Shown piece after piece: positions 45,883 through 54,681 of a stretch of DNA of 64,000 nt. The notes under the pieces were generated by a model. It did no database searches. It saw nothing but the letters and a program-made list of their open reading frames with translations, and had not been told where the DNA came from. The translations under genes were made by a program, and so were the position numbers. The stretch lies in the NCBI GenBank assembly GCA_003990705.1, contig AP018318.1, forward strand, positions 5,877,001 through 5,941,000. Direction: 5' to 3'. This DNA comes from Nostoc sp. HK-01 (GTDB lineage Bacteria > Cyanobacteriota > Cyanobacteriia > Cyanobacteriales > Nostocaceae). Each line of letters opens with the position of its first letter. The first letter of the stretch is position 1.

Positions 45883-46080
45883 TTAAATTAATGGTTTAAT
45901 TACCTGATACAACAACACAATTACAATTGGGATAATAATCGGGATAGTTACTAACAGTCCCCATTTGTCCAAACGAATTTTTTGGCCTTCCGACTTGAAT
46001 AGCGCAATTACAGCAACGGCTCCCATCGCTACCCAGATAAAGCCAAAAACAATAAAGATAATAAATGCTGAATCTGGCAT
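45883..46080 (-). CDS. Small membrane protein (65 aa)
   Basis: Two hydrophobic helices (FIIFIVFGFIWVAMGAVAVI and WGLLVTIPIIIPIVIVLLY) are separated by a basic loop (KSEGQKIRLDK), giving a hairpin membrane protein. No family recognised. Coding is likely because of the clean two-helix pattern and the start context, but there is no functional evidence. Confidence 0.6.
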   Translation of the reverse strand: MPDSAFIIFIVFGFIWVAMGAVAVIALFKSEGQKIRLDKWGLLVTIPIIIPIVIVLLYQVIKPLI

Positions 46081-46129
46081 TCTCTTATGTGTATTTGATA
46101 TGACAGTCTATATCTACGCTATCGAAATG

Positions 46130-47644
46130 CTAAATAAATTGCACCTTAGCATTTAAGCCTTTGGAGCGTAACATTTTTGTGAGATTTTCAGCCACGGAGC
46201 GATCGCTAAATGCTCCAGCATTCACATAATTTCCTGACATAGACATATCTGGGAAAGCATTGGGGACAAAGCGCCGTACTTTATCGAGGGTATCACTATT
46301 TTGCATCGGCACGGCTGCTACATAATAACGATTACTCACAGGACGATTTGTCGCCACAGAATTATCAAAGCCTAATGCTTGCCAAGTTTGCCCATCTACT
46401 TTCCCAGTGGGATTTAGGCGATAATCTTTTTGGAATTCTAGGACAGAATTTTTCGTATATTCACCAAAAACCCCATCCAAAGACCGATTAAAGTAACCTA
46501 GTTGCGACAAACGCTCTTGAACTGCTTTGACATTTTCTCCTTTTGCACCCATTGCGATAACTGTTCTGCTGGGTTGATTAGAATATTTCGCTTCCCAGGC
46601 TTGGCGCACAGCTTTCAATAGTTGAGCATCAACAATTCCATCGACTGGGAGTCCTTTGTCTCGCTGAAATTGGGCGATCGCATCTCGTGTTAGTGTACCG
46701 ACAGTACCTGTAGGAGTACCATTGTAGTATCCTAAATCTTGTAGAAGTTGTTGCACATCTCTGACTTGCTGACTCCCTGCATTATTGCTACCTGGCACCT
46801 GAGCAGAATTATATAGTGCATCCCAAGTTTGAGCATTAGCAACTCCGGTGGCTGGTAGGCCTGCTTTGCGCTGAAATGCAATTACGGCATTTTTGGTAAT
46901 ACTTCTAAAATTCCCAGTGGGATTCATCTTGAAGTAACCTAAATCTCGCAAACGTTGTTGTAATTTTGTCACCTCTGGGCCATTGCTACCTTCAGAGAGA
47001 AGGGGATATTCACCACCCACACTTAAATTACTTTGTAGCGCTTGTGCTGTGCGACTATCAAAAACTCCGTTAGCGGGAATTTGAGCAGCTTGCTGAAATC
47101 TGATAAGTGCTTGACGAGTTTGTGAACCAAAATAGCCAGTTTTGGGGTCATTAAAATAGCCCAACTGGCGTAAATTTTGTTGTAATTGGGAAACAGCTTG
47201 ACCTCTACTACCAACGCGCAATTGGCCATTGCTACTTTCACCCTTGATTTCACTTTGGCATGATTGTTGCAAAGCTTGTTGAGTTTTAGCACCAACTATT
47301 CCATCAACAGCTAGTCCTTTGGCTTTTTGAAAGCTGATGACAGCTTGCTGAGTTAAATTTGCAAACTTACCAGTTAGCGGGCCATTAAAATAACCTAAAT
47401 TTTTTAAGCACTTCTGAATATTGGTGACGGCTGTGCCACGACTCCCTACTTGCTGGAGTGCTAAAGTTTGGTCAGCTAAATTTAAAATGCCTATAGTCAG
47501 TGCTACAGATAAAAGACGCATAGCAACTGGGCTAGAAAGTTTAGGCCAATGCAAAAATTTGAATTCCCATTTTATCGATACAATCTCAATATTTTCTGAT
47601 GCTTCGTAGGCTGAGGCAACATGAAGATAACCAATGGCTTCCAT
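46130..47644 (-). CDS. Secreted protein with five or more peptidoglycan-binding modules and a SPOR-like end
   Basis: I choose the ATG at 47644 (504 aa), because the N-terminal MEAIGYLHVASAYE motif is typical of such cyanobacterial proteins; an in-frame start at 47674 exists. A membrane segment (MRLLSVALTIGILNLADQTL) precedes five PG_binding_1 repeats, each with a G-x-AV-x2-LQ-x2-L-x2-LGYFN core and AxxxFQ. The C-terminal 70 residues (RYYVAAVPM, NAGAFSDRSVAENLTKMLR) look like a SPOR domain, which binds denuded glycan strands. Likely an envelope protein acting in cell-wall binding; no catalytic domain seen. Confidence 0.82.
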   Translation of the reverse strand: MEAIGYLHVASAYEASENIEIVSIKWEFKFLHWPKLSSPVAMRLLSVALTIGILNLADQTLALQQVGSRGTAVTNIQKCLKNLGYFNGPLTGKFANLTQQAVISFQKAKGLAVDGIVGAKTQQALQQSCQSEIKGESSNGQLRVGSRGQAVSQLQQNLRQLGYFNDPKTGYFGSQTRQALIRFQQAAQIPANGVFDSRTAQALQSNLSVGGEYPLLSEGSNGPEVTKLQQRLRDLGYFKMNPTGNFRSITKNAVIAFQRKAGLPATGVANAQTWDALYNSAQVPGSNNAGSQQVRDVQQLLQDLGYYNGTPTGTVGTLTRDAIAQFQRDKGLPVDGIVDAQLLKAVRQAWEAKYSNQPSRTVIAMGAKGENVKAVQERLSQLGYFNRSLDGVFGEYTKNSVLEFQKDYRLNPTGKVDGQTWQALGFDNSVATNRPVSNRYYVAAVPMQNSDTLDKVRRFVPNAFPDMSMSGNYVNAGAFSDRSVAENLTKMLRSKGLNAKVQFI

Positions 47645-47947
47645 GATTTTTACCGAGTTGTTGGCTGATGACAATTCCCTGAGTAAAAGAGTTTTTTAAC
47701 TGACTTGTTATCGACTTTTATGGGTTGTGTTATTTGTTTACATCACAACAGACAGAAGGTTTTTCGGTAACAGACTAAAATTTTTATTTGAATTAATTTT
47801 GATTAAAAGATAAGTAGAAATTATAATTTTTTTACTGCTAATTACACTAATGAGTGTATATAAAAATATACCACTTTTAGCTGGCATTAATTGTGGCTTT
47901 TGCTAAAAAAATATGAAGTTTAGAGATAAAGGAATAGGTTGCAGACT
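47645..47947. other. Intergenic region, A/T-rich
   Basis: About 300 bp upstream of the peptidoglycan-binding gene; contains its promoter, not identifiable. No gene, RNA or repeat recognised. Confidence 0.4.
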
Positions 47948-48403
47948 TCAGTTGACACGTTCAATATTGCCAATTTTTACCCAACCTTCTTGTTCGCTAC
48001 CTTCTGGGCGAATCTTTACCCAAGTTTTATCTGGGTTTTCTTCTAAAACTGTGATTTTTTGATTGAAAGTCACTCCCCCTAATTTTTCCGCCTCCTGATT
48101 TGGTTCCGCACGTAAACTTAATCCTTCAGACCAAGTAACACGTCCTTGATAAGCTCCAGGGGGTAATTGTTTAGTGGGTGTGGGAGTTGGCGTTGGCTCA
48201 GATTCAGGTGTCAGCGTCGATTCGTCTTTGGCTTCTTTAGTGGTTTGATTTTTTACAGAGGGATTATCGTTGGCAAAAATAGGTTTATTCGGCGGTATTG
48301 CAGTTTGGTTGACAAAATAAAGCGCCACTGTCAGACCTGTACCTAATAAAACAGCGATCGCTAAGACGAAACCTAAGATTAACTTTAGTAAACCAGAAAG
48401 CAT
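47948..48403 (-). CDS. Membrane-anchored bacterial SH3-domain protein
   Basis: The ATG at 48403 (151 aa) is preferred over an in-frame TTG at 48421. One transmembrane helix near the N-terminus (LLKLILGFVLAIAVLLGTGL), a Pro/Thr/Glu-rich linker (TPESEPTPTPTPTKQLPP) and an SH3b domain at about 95-150 (SLRAEPNQEAEKLGGV, VLEENPDKTWVKIR, QEGWVKIGNI). SH3b domains often bind cell-wall peptides. Probably displayed in the periplasm. Confidence 0.78.
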   Translation of the reverse strand: MLSGLLKLILGFVLAIAVLLGTGLTVALYFVNQTAIPPNKPIFANDNPSVKNQTTKEAKDESTLTPESEPTPTPTPTKQLPPGAYQGRVTWSEGLSLRAEPNQEAEKLGGVTFNQKITVLEENPDKTWVKIRPEGSEQEGWVKIGNIERVN

Positions 48404-48416
48404 AGTTAGTTTAATA

Positions 48417-48465
48417 GTCAATAGTCAATAGTCAATGGTCAACGGTCAATGGTCAATAGTCAATA
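48417..48465. repeat. Heptanucleotide tandem array, seven copies of GTCAAYR
   Basis: Seven uninterrupted heptamers (GTCAATA x2, GTCAATG, GTCAACG, GTCAATG, GTCAATA x2) run from 48417 to 48465, just upstream of the SH3 gene start. This is the short tandemly repeated repetitive (STRR) class of heterocystous cyanobacteria. Related units occur at 28329, 37227 and 52689. Confidence 0.85.
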
Positions 48466-48480
48466 GTTAAATGAAGTTTC

Positions 48481-48525
48481 AAGGATGAAGTATGAAATTG
48501 TATTGTTCAGGCTTCATCCTTTTTG
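48481..48525. terminator. Hairpin downstream of ycf46
   Basis: AAGGATGAAG (48481-48490) and CTTCATCCTT (48512-48521) form a perfect 10-bp stem with a 21-nt loop. The T run (TTTTT) is on the plus strand; for the minus-strand ycf46 transcript the flank is weaker. Possibly a terminator or repeat element. Confidence 0.45.
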
Positions 48526-48552
48526 GATAATGGACTATTGACCATGAACTCA

Positions 48553-50067
48553 TTACTGCAATTGGCGGTGAATGCGGTCACTTAACGGACTGTGTTTTGA
48601 GGCGAGACGCGCTCTTCCAGCCGCAGCCCATTCTTGCAGTTTTTGAATTTGTTCTACAGCAGTTCGCGCCAAGGGAATGATTTGACTAGCGGCTTCTAAA
48701 ATGTCGTCAGTGTTAAAATCACGGCTTTGGCTAAATCCGATGTGCATAGCTTCAATCAAAGTTTGCTCTATTTCCGCCCCTGAAAAATCTGGTGTTTCAT
48801 AAGCTAACCTGTCAATGTCATAGCTTTTCAAATTATGGGGGCGTAATCGGGATAAATGAACGTTAAAAATAGCTTTTCTTTCTTCTTGAGTCGGTAAACC
48901 AACAAAGAAAATTTCATCAAATCGCCCTTTACGTAACATTTCTGGGGGTAAGGCTTGAATGTCGTTAGCTGTAGCCACCACAAATACAGGTGAGGTTTTT
49001 TCGGCTAACCAAGTAATAAAAGTCCCAAACACCCGACTCGTTGTTCCCGCGTCACCTTTGCTACCCAACCCAGAAAAGGCTTTGTCGATTTCATCAATCC
49101 ACAAGATACAGGGAGCGAGGGCTTCGGCTACCTGTATCATTTGGCGTGTGCGTGATTCTGATTCACCAACTAAGCCGCCAAATAACCGCCCAACATCTAA
49201 GCGTAACAAAGGTAAATGCCAATGATGGGCGATCGCTTTGGCGGTTAAAGATTTTCCAGTTCCTTGAATCCCTACCAACAATAAACCGCGGGGATGAGGT
49301 AAGCCATACTGACGCGCCCTGTCAGTAAATGAACCACCACGCCGTAATAGCCAATCTTTCAAGTTATCCAATCCACCAATATCAGAAATTTGCTCAGTGG
49401 CGGGGTAAAAATCGAGAATTTGGGTTTGGCGAATAGTTTGACGTTTTTCTTCCAAGACTAAATCTACATCTTCTGGTTGTAACTCGCCATGAGTGGCGAT
49501 CGCTCTGGATAAAACTCGGCGAATACGTTCCATCGAAAGTCCTTGACAGGAACGCACCAAATCATCTAAAACCTTTCCAGAAAGCGAGTTACCAGTAGCT
49601 TGCAGCAACCTTTCAATTTCAGTTTTAATTTCTGGCGCAGCAGGTAAAGGAAATTCCACCACCGTTAAAACTTCGGTTAAATCGTCAGGAATGGCGATGC
49701 GCGGCGACAACAACACAATATTTTTCGGTTGTGATTTTAAAAGTCGGGCAAAGTTGCGGAGTTTTCGAGCGATCGCTACATCATCTAAAAAGCGATGATA
49801 GTCTCGTAAAATTACTACGGCTGGGGCTGAAGCTGGTAATTTTTCCAGAAATTCCAAAGCTTGTAGGGGATTGCGTCGCCCAAAACCGGCATCATTGGGA
49901 TTTCCTTGATAGCCATCAACAAAATCCCACGTATAAACAGGGCGATTACCTTGATTGGCGGCTTCTTCCCGAATGGCGGCTTCTACCCGTTCTTCTTCAT
50001 AGGTGGGAATGTAAATTAAAGGATAACGGGCGCGTAGCAGCAATTTAAACTCGTCACGGAAGTTCAT
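48553..50067 (-). CDS. ycf46: AAA ATPase, Ycf46 family
   Basis: A 504-residue ATPase conserved in cyanobacteria and some red-algal plastids. The N-terminal domain ([20 protein letters not shown], then [13 protein letters not shown]) is the Ycf46-specific degenerate ATPase part. The AAA domain has Walker A GIQGTGKS, Walker [13 protein letters not shown] and arginine-finger region [12 protein letters not shown], then the helical lid [14 protein letters not shown]. It has been linked to carbon-uptake or photosynthesis regulation in some species; the precise role is unsettled. Soluble. Confidence 0.9.
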   Translation of the reverse strand: MNFRDEFKLLLRARYPLIYIPTYEEERVEAAIREEAANQGNRPVYTWDFVDGYQGNPNDAGFGRRNPLQALEFLEKLPASAPAVVILRDYHRFLDDVAIARKLRNFARLLKSQPKNIVLLSPRIAIPDDLTEVLTVVEFPLPAAPEIKTEIERLLQATGNSLSGKVLDDLVRSCQGLSMERIRRVLSRAIATHGELQPEDVDLVLEEKRQTIRQTQILDFYPATEQISDIGGLDNLKDWLLRRGGSFTDRARQYGLPHPRGLLLVGIQGTGKSLTAKAIAHHWHLPLLRLDVGRLFGGLVGESESRTRQMIQVAEALAPCILWIDEIDKAFSGLGSKGDAGTTSRVFGTFITWLAEKTSPVFVVATANDIQALPPEMLRKGRFDEIFFVGLPTQEERKAIFNVHLSRLRPHNLKSYDIDRLAYETPDFSGAEIEQTLIEAMHIGFSQSRDFNTDDILEAASQIIPLARTAVEQIQKLQEWAAAGRARLASKHSPLSDRIHRQLQ

Positions 50068-50372
50068 ATTAAAGCTGTTATTTATGAATTGCTCTTGATG
50101 GCAATGTACAACTTTCTTTCACCAATCAGCTATAAGTCAGCCCAGCCGTTATGGAGTTTTTTTAACGCAAAGTTATGCTGAGGTAGGCGCAGCGAAAAGT
50201 TGCGTGCGGAGAGAACTTGCGTGCGCGGGTTCTCCCCGTTGAGCAAACTTTTCAAGACAAAGGTACGCTAAGTAATTCATGAGTGCGTTTTAGAGTAAAA
50301 ATTATGAGGTCTAACTCAGGTTGATAGAATTGGGTTAGTAGGAATTTGCACAATTGAGCCATTGAAATAATC
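50068..50372. other. Intergenic region with a G/C-rich repeat
   Basis: About 305 bp between divergent ycf46 and def. A G/C-rich structured stretch at about 50180-50255 (GCGCAGCGAAAAGTTGCGTG, later CGGGTTCTCCCCGTTGAG) resembles dispersed Nostoc-type repeats. No gene is seen. Confidence 0.45.
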
Positions 50373-50936
50373 ATGCCCTCTGAAATTGCTGTTGAGAAAA
50401 AAAAGTTAAAAAATCCGCCGTTGAAACTGCACTATCTGGGCGATCGCGCATTGCGTCAACCTGCGAAACGCATTACAAAAATTGATGATGAACTGCGGCA
50501 ACTGGTACGCGAAATGTTGCAAACTATGTACAGCAGTGATGGCATTGGTTTGGCTGCGCCCCAGGTAGGTATTCATAAACAACTCATTGTCATCGATTGC
50601 GAACCAGATAACCCAGACAATCCACCACTAGTATTAATTAATCCCACAATTAAACAGGTAAGCCAAGAAATCTGCGTCGCTCAAGAAGGATGTTTGAGCA
50701 TTCCTAACGTTTATATGGATGTGAAGCGTCCAGAAGTTGTAGAAGTTGCTTACAAAGATGAATATGGTCGCCCCCAGACATTAAAAGCGACAGATTTACT
50801 CGGACGCTGCATTCAACATGAGATGGATCACCTCAACGGTGTAGTATTTGTAGACCGGGTAGAGAATTCCTTGACTTTGGCACAGGAGTTATCTAAAAAT
50901 GGCTTCTCGTATCAAGCGGTGAAACCAGTATCATAG
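50373..50936 (+). CDS. def: Peptide deformylase
   Basis: Removes the formyl group from the N-terminal Met of new proteins. The 187-residue protein has all three metal-site motifs: GIGLAAPQVG (motif 1), EGCLSIP with the Cys ligand, and QHEMDHLNG with the two His and the catalytic Glu. The N-terminus has a basic extension of about 20 residues. Complete and functional-looking. Confidence 0.97.
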   Translation: MPSEIAVEKKKLKNPPLKLHYLGDRALRQPAKRITKIDDELRQLVREMLQTMYSSDGIGLAAPQVGIHKQLIVIDCEPDNPDNPPLVLINPTIKQVSQEICVAQEGCLSIPNVYMDVKRPEVVEVAYKDEYGRPQTLKATDLLGRCIQHEMDHLNGVVFVDRVENSLTLAQELSKNGFSYQAVKPVS

Positions 50937-50946
50937 GGGGCCAGTA

Positions 50947-51150
50947 GTGTATTTAACTCCAAAAAGCGGCTTGTTTCTTGGTGCGTCTTGTGTAACAGCG
51001 ATCGCCGCTGTCGGTTCGGTGTTTGAACTCAGTTATGGACAACCAGATTTAGGCTTCCAAACCACTGCAATTATCTTAGGATTAAGTATTCCTCTGACAG
51101 GATTATTTTTTATTGCCGCAGTGAGGGACGCAAGGGCTAACATTAAATAA
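50947..51150 (+). CDS. Small conserved membrane protein (67 aa)
   Basis: Starts with GTG 10 bp after the def stop, with AGGGGG upstream. Two hydrophobic helices (GLFLGASCVTAIAAVGSVFE and TAIILGLSIPLTGLFFIAAV) and a basic C-terminus. It resembles short cyanobacterial membrane proteins of unknown function. Co-transcription with def is likely; a strong terminator hairpin follows. Confidence 0.65.
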   Translation: MYLTPKSGLFLGASCVTAIAAVGSVFELSYGQPDLGFQTTAIILGLSIPLTGLFFIAAVRDARANIK

Positions 51151-51164
51151 GCATCAGGTATATA

Positions 51165-51217
51165 AAAAGGTAAAAGGATGACAAAAACAAAAGTTCACCC
51201 TTTTACCTTTTATTTTT
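51165..51217 (+). terminator. Rho-independent terminator after def operon
   Basis: AAAAGGTAAAAGG (51165-51177) and CCTTTTACCTTTT (51199-51211) form a perfect 13-bp stem with a 21-nt loop, followed by TATTTTT. Right downstream of the small membrane protein gene. Confidence 0.75.
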
Positions 51218-51328
51218 CTGCATAGCCATTCCCTAGCCTCTAGTCTTTGTTCTCAACTTCGGTAACTCAGCACTCAAAACTTTTCAACTAAGCAGGTAAA
51301 ATTTATCTTGTGGGTAGGAAAACCCCTA

Positions 51329-51544
51329 ATGGGAGAGGAATTGACTGTGGAGCCGAAAATTAACTGTGCGGAAGCCTGCGTTAGAGGTTGCGTTTTAGGG
51401 GATAAATGTCCCAATATCGAGTTTAGAGAAGCTGCATCACAATTTATCCAAGAGACTTCTTTGGACGAAATGCTGGCAATGGCTGAAGAACGTAGGCGAA
51501 AAAAAATGATGGAACCGCCAAAATGGGTGCTACCGGAAGATTAG
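51329..51544 (+). CDS. Small Cys-rich hypothetical protein (71 aa)
   Basis: The ATG at 51329 follows TAGGAAA; an in-frame TTG at 51308 would add seven residues. The protein has a Cys cluster CAEACVRGCVLGDKCP (spacing C-x3-C-x3-C-x5-C), suited to metal or Fe-S binding, then a charged helix (LDEMLAMAEERRRKKMM). No family recognised. Short soluble proteins like this are common in Nostoc genomes. Confidence 0.6.
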   Translation: MGEELTVEPKINCAEACVRGCVLGDKCPNIEFREAASQFIQETSLDEMLAMAEERRRKKMMEPPKWVLPED

Positions 51545-51550
51545 TAACTG

Positions 51551-51686
51551 CTAAATAGCATCTGGAGCGATATTTAATTCTCGCAGTTTTGCCGCTAGTG
51601 TTCAGTATCTTGTAACTCCAGTTGAGCAACTTCTGCCAATGTCGTAATTAGTTGCTCAACTAGAGTATAAAAGTTTGCCACAAGCA
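51551..51686 (-). pseudogene. Probable C-terminal remnant of a Uma2-family endonuclease
   Basis: A minus-strand segment ends with LAAKLRELNIAPDAI and a stop at 51551, the kind of coiled tail that closes Uma2-family (DUF820) proteins. Just upstream, in another frame, is EQLITTLAEVAQLELQDTE, also coil-like; a one-base shift near 51597 would join them. The rest of the gene is missing. Uma2 genes are numerous in Nostocales and often decay. Based on a short tail, so tentative. Confidence 0.35.
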
Positions 51687-51827
51687 TAACGTTTCTAGAA
51701 AATGTAGCAAGCAACGCTGAAAAACTTCTGTTTTACTTACTTTTGGTAGTTGATTAACTGCTAGGAATAGCCTAAACATACTGGCATAGTTAGATCAAAT
51801 CACCGAGGAGCATTAGTAGAAATATTT

Positions 51828-52571
51828 ATGGCAGAACTAGCAATCAGCACTGCCTGGGTGAAACTTTTACAAAATAATCTGCAAATATCGGCTTATTTAG
51901 CACAGCCAGAAGAACCCGGTACTTATCCCGGAATTGTGGTTTTACAAGAAATTTTTGGTGTGAATACCCATATTCGAGATGTGACCGAGCGAATTGCCAA
52001 GTTAGGGTATGTAGCGATCGCACCTGCACTGTTTGATCGGTTTGCTCCCGATTTTGAAACTGGTTACACTCCAGAAGATATTGAAGTTGGCAGAAAATAC
52101 GCTTGGGAGCAAGCTAAAGCACCAGAATTACTCAACGATATTCAATCAGCCATTGATTATCTCAAAGCTCTGCCACAAGTCAAACAGGATGCCATTGGTT
52201 GTGTTGGCTTCTGTTTTGGCGGTCATGTAGCTTATCTTGCTGCTACCTTACCTGATATTAAAGCCACGGCATCTTTTTATGGTGCTAGAATTACGACCAA
52301 CACACCAGGCGGGGGTGCTGCCACTTTGAGGCGTACTCCTGAGATTTCCGGCACACTTTACGCCTTTTTTGGCAGGGAAGATGCCAGTATTCCCCCGGAA
52401 CAAACAGAAGAAATTGAAGCAGAGTTAGAAAAATACAAAATTCCTCATCGTGTCTTCCGCTACGATGGAGCTGACCACGGATTTTTTTGCGATCGTCGTG
52501 CCAGCTATAATCCAAAGGCTGCTGCTGATGCTTGGATTCAGGTACAACAATTGTTTAGTCAATTGAACTGA
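51828..52571 (+). CDS. Dienelactone hydrolase family protein
   Basis: An alpha/beta hydrolase of 247 residues. The nucleophile elbow is CVGFCFGGHVAY with Cys as nucleophile, the acid is in FGREDASIP and the His in DHGFFCDRR, all as in dienelactone hydrolase. The N-terminal half has GIVVLQEIFGVNTHIRDV. Natural substrate in cyanobacteria is unknown; it may be a general carboxymethylene-butenolidase-like hydrolase. Complete. Confidence 0.88.
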   Translation: MAELAISTAWVKLLQNNLQISAYLAQPEEPGTYPGIVVLQEIFGVNTHIRDVTERIAKLGYVAIAPALFDRFAPDFETGYTPEDIEVGRKYAWEQAKAPELLNDIQSAIDYLKALPQVKQDAIGCVGFCFGGHVAYLAATLPDIKATASFYGARITTNTPGGGAATLRRTPEISGTLYAFFGREDASIPPEQTEEIEAELEKYKIPHRVFRYDGADHGFFCDRRASYNPKAAADAWIQVQQLFSQLN

Positions 52572-52593
52572 AATCCAAAAGAGTCAATGGTGA

Positions 52594-52659
52594 GCCAGTG
52601 CGTTGGGCGGGTTCCCCGACTTGTTCGCGCAGCGTCTCCGATTAGGAGAAGCAACTGGC
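52594..52659. repeat. Dispersed structured element (GCCAGT...ACTGGC), copy 2
   Basis: Bounded by GCCAGT (52594-52599) and ACTGGC (52654-52659) with GGGCGGGTTCCCCGACTTG inside. It matches the element at 30177-30236 in layout and in several blocks. It is followed by GTCAATA heptamers (from 52689). Not coding. Confidence 0.65.
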
Positions 52660-52793
52660 GTTAGCGACGCAGGAGCGTCACCCGAAGGGTCAATAGTCAA
52701 ATAGTCAATGGTCAAGATTAGTTGCTTTGGACTGTAGACTTTTGACTATGGACTTTGCATAGCAATCTAAATAACAATTAATTTTCATTAGTC

Positions 52794-53696
52794 ATGAATT
52801 CCGAATCGAATCTATCTCAAAAAGCCAATTCGTCTTTTACAATGGACGATTTTGCCCAAGCACTAGAAAAACACGACTACCAGTTTCAAAAGGGACAGGT
52901 GGTTCACGGTAAAGTGTTCCAACTTGACCCTGATGGCGCTTATGTCGATATTGGTGGCAAAGCATCAGCGTATATTCCCCGCGATGAGGCTTCTTTGAGA
53001 GCAGTAACCGATTTATCGGAGGTGCTGCCGTTACAAGAAGAATTAGAGTTTTTGATTATCCGAGAACAGGATGCAGAAGGTCAAGTCACTCTTTCTCGAC
53101 GGCAGTTAGAAATTCAACACATCTGGGAAAAATTGGTGCAAATGCAAGAGAATTCCCAGACAATACAAGTCAGGGTAACAGGTGTGAATAAAGGTGGTGT
53201 CACTGTTGATTTTCAATCTTTGCGGGGGTTTATTCCGCGATCACATTTAGCTGAACGTGATAACTTAGAAGCACTGAAAGGTCATACTTTAACCGCTGGC
53301 TTTTTGGAAGTAGATCGCAACAGTAAAAAACTCGTACTTTCTCAACGTTTAGCTGCTCGTTCAAGTAACTTTAGTTTGTTAGAAATTGGTCAGCTAGTTG
53401 AAGGTAAAATAACTGGCATTAAACCATTTGGGGTATTTGTTGATTTAAATGGGATGAGTGCCTTGCTACACATTAAGCAAGTCAGCCAAAAATTTATCGA
53501 ATCTCTCGAAAAAGTCTTCCAAGTTGGTCAAACCATTAAAGCTGTAATTATTGACTTGGATGAAGGCAAAGGTAGAGTGGCAATTTCTACGAGAATTTTA
53601 GAAAACTTCCCTGGCGAAGTGTTGGAAAATATTGAGGAAGTGATGGCTTCCGCAGAAGCACGCGCTCATCGTGCAGCAAATAAGTCGGCTGAATAG
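52794..53696 (+). CDS. Short S1-domain protein (ribosomal protein S1-like, three S1 repeats)
   Basis: A 300-residue protein with three S1 RNA-binding domains: GQVVHGKVFQLDPDGAYVDI, TIQVRVTGVNKGGVTVDF and GQLVEGKITGIKPFGVFVDL. Cyanobacteria have two S1-type genes, a full S1 and a shorter paralogue (Rps1b/Nbp1 type); this one looks like the short form given its N-terminal acidic leader and lack of a C-terminal extension. Probably acts in mRNA binding for translation. Exact paralogue not settled. Confidence 0.85.
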   Translation: MNSESNLSQKANSSFTMDDFAQALEKHDYQFQKGQVVHGKVFQLDPDGAYVDIGGKASAYIPRDEASLRAVTDLSEVLPLQEELEFLIIREQDAEGQVTLSRRQLEIQHIWEKLVQMQENSQTIQVRVTGVNKGGVTVDFQSLRGFIPRSHLAERDNLEALKGHTLTAGFLEVDRNSKKLVLSQRLAARSSNFSLLEIGQLVEGKITGIKPFGVFVDLNGMSALLHIKQVSQKFIESLEKVFQVGQTIKAVIIDLDEGKGRVAISTRILENFPGEVLENIEEVMASAEARAHRAANKSAE

Positions 53697-53788
53697 TTGG
53701 GTACATCAAGTGCTGTTAGCGGTAGTGGGACTTTCAGTCCGTGCTGAGTCTCAAGCAAGTTGCAACAGATAACTTTTGTTCCTCAGTT

Positions 53789-54274
53789 CTAATGTAGCAA
53801 CGATTTTTCTAGGCGATAGCTCTTTCTCAGTTCTTGCAAAGTTTCTTCGGGGAAAGCAAATTTAATTAAAGCAATTAATTCACCCCAACTTCGCAGCATA
53901 GCTTCAGAAAGAGCTTGCCAAAATTCATTCATAAAAAATTCTGCCCACCACTCCGGTGCTTGCTTTCTGTAAGCATATTCATGTTGTTTGCGCCACCGTC
54001 TGCGCCATTTAACAAACTCAGCAGGTGTAGGTGGCTCTACGCCCAAAATAGGCGGAAAATCTGCATAACTGACAAATCTGCTAATACCTTTGGCGTGGAC
54101 ATAAACCATGTAGCGCCAACATTCGATTGTATATATATCACCAAAGCCAATACGAAACATCAAACAAATTGCTTCTTCAGTCACAAATCGCGTGAGTGAG
54201 TTAAGAAATAACGATTTATGAACAATTTTTGATGCACGGATGACAAGCTCTCTTGGCTTGAGTGATGATACCAT
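53789..54274 (-). CDS. Conserved hypothetical protein (161 aa)
   Basis: A soluble, Trp/Arg-rich protein, with a middle segment FVKWRRRWRKQHEYAYRKQA and repeated aromatic residues (APEWWAEFFMNEFWQAL). Not recognised as a known family. It is divergent from the small XRE regulator gene (158-bp gap). The composition is like real coding sequence, and no other frame fits. Confidence 0.55.
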   Translation of the reverse strand: MVSSLKPRELVIRASKIVHKSLFLNSLTRFVTEEAICLMFRIGFGDIYTIECWRYMVYVHAKGISRFVSYADFPPILGVEPPTPAEFVKWRRRWRKQHEYAYRKQAPEWWAEFFMNEFWQALSEAMLRSWGELIALIKFAFPEETLQELRKSYRLEKSLLH

Positions 54275-54432
54275 GAAAATACCTGTAACGTCGGTAGAAT
54301 TTACCCTATCGGTGTTTACGGGATGCTTTTTGTAAACAATGCGATCGCCTTTCAGTTTTGTAGGCCGGAGGGCGATCTTTTTATGTAGTATAATTATTAA
54401 AAGACTTATATCAGTCAGTTGTCAAGTAAATT

Positions 54433-54645
54433 ATGGGAATGATTCGGCTGAAGATTAGAGAGTTTGCTGCGGAGAAAGGCTGGACATTGAAAGAAGTATC
54501 TGACCGTTCTGGTGTAGTTTACAGCACTCTCAGGACTTACGCGCGATCGCCTGGATTAGCAACTGTAGATTTTACCGCTATTCAGAAGTTAGCCAGGACT
54601 TTTGATGTGATGATTGAGGAATTGGTAGAAATTGTCCAAGAATAA
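54433..54645 (+). CDS. Small XRE-family (Cro/CI-type) transcriptional regulator
   Basis: A 70-residue protein that is almost only a helix-turn-helix: IREFAAEKGWTLKEVSDRSG, VVYSTLRTYARSPG and IQKLARTFDVMIEELVE, the classical Cro/C1 pattern. Without a sensor domain it may work as an antitoxin-like or stand-alone repressor. The gene lies between a divergent hypothetical gene and the convergent sugar locus. Targets unknown. Confidence 0.8.
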   Translation: MGMIRLKIREFAAEKGWTLKEVSDRSGVVYSTLRTYARSPGLATVDFTAIQKLARTFDVMIEELVEIVQE

Positions 54646-54681
54646 TTATAGTACTATTACCTGTTCCTCACGGCATAATTT

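Noticed and set aside
48417-48465. Short direct repeats as a possible CRISPR array
   Set aside because: The units are contiguous heptamers with no spacers, and there are no cas genes in the window.
54433-54645. XRE regulator as a toxin-antitoxin pair with the neighbouring 161-aa gene
   Set aside because: The genes are divergent rather than overlapping or in one operon, and the 161-aa protein shows no toxin motif. Kept only as a weak open question.
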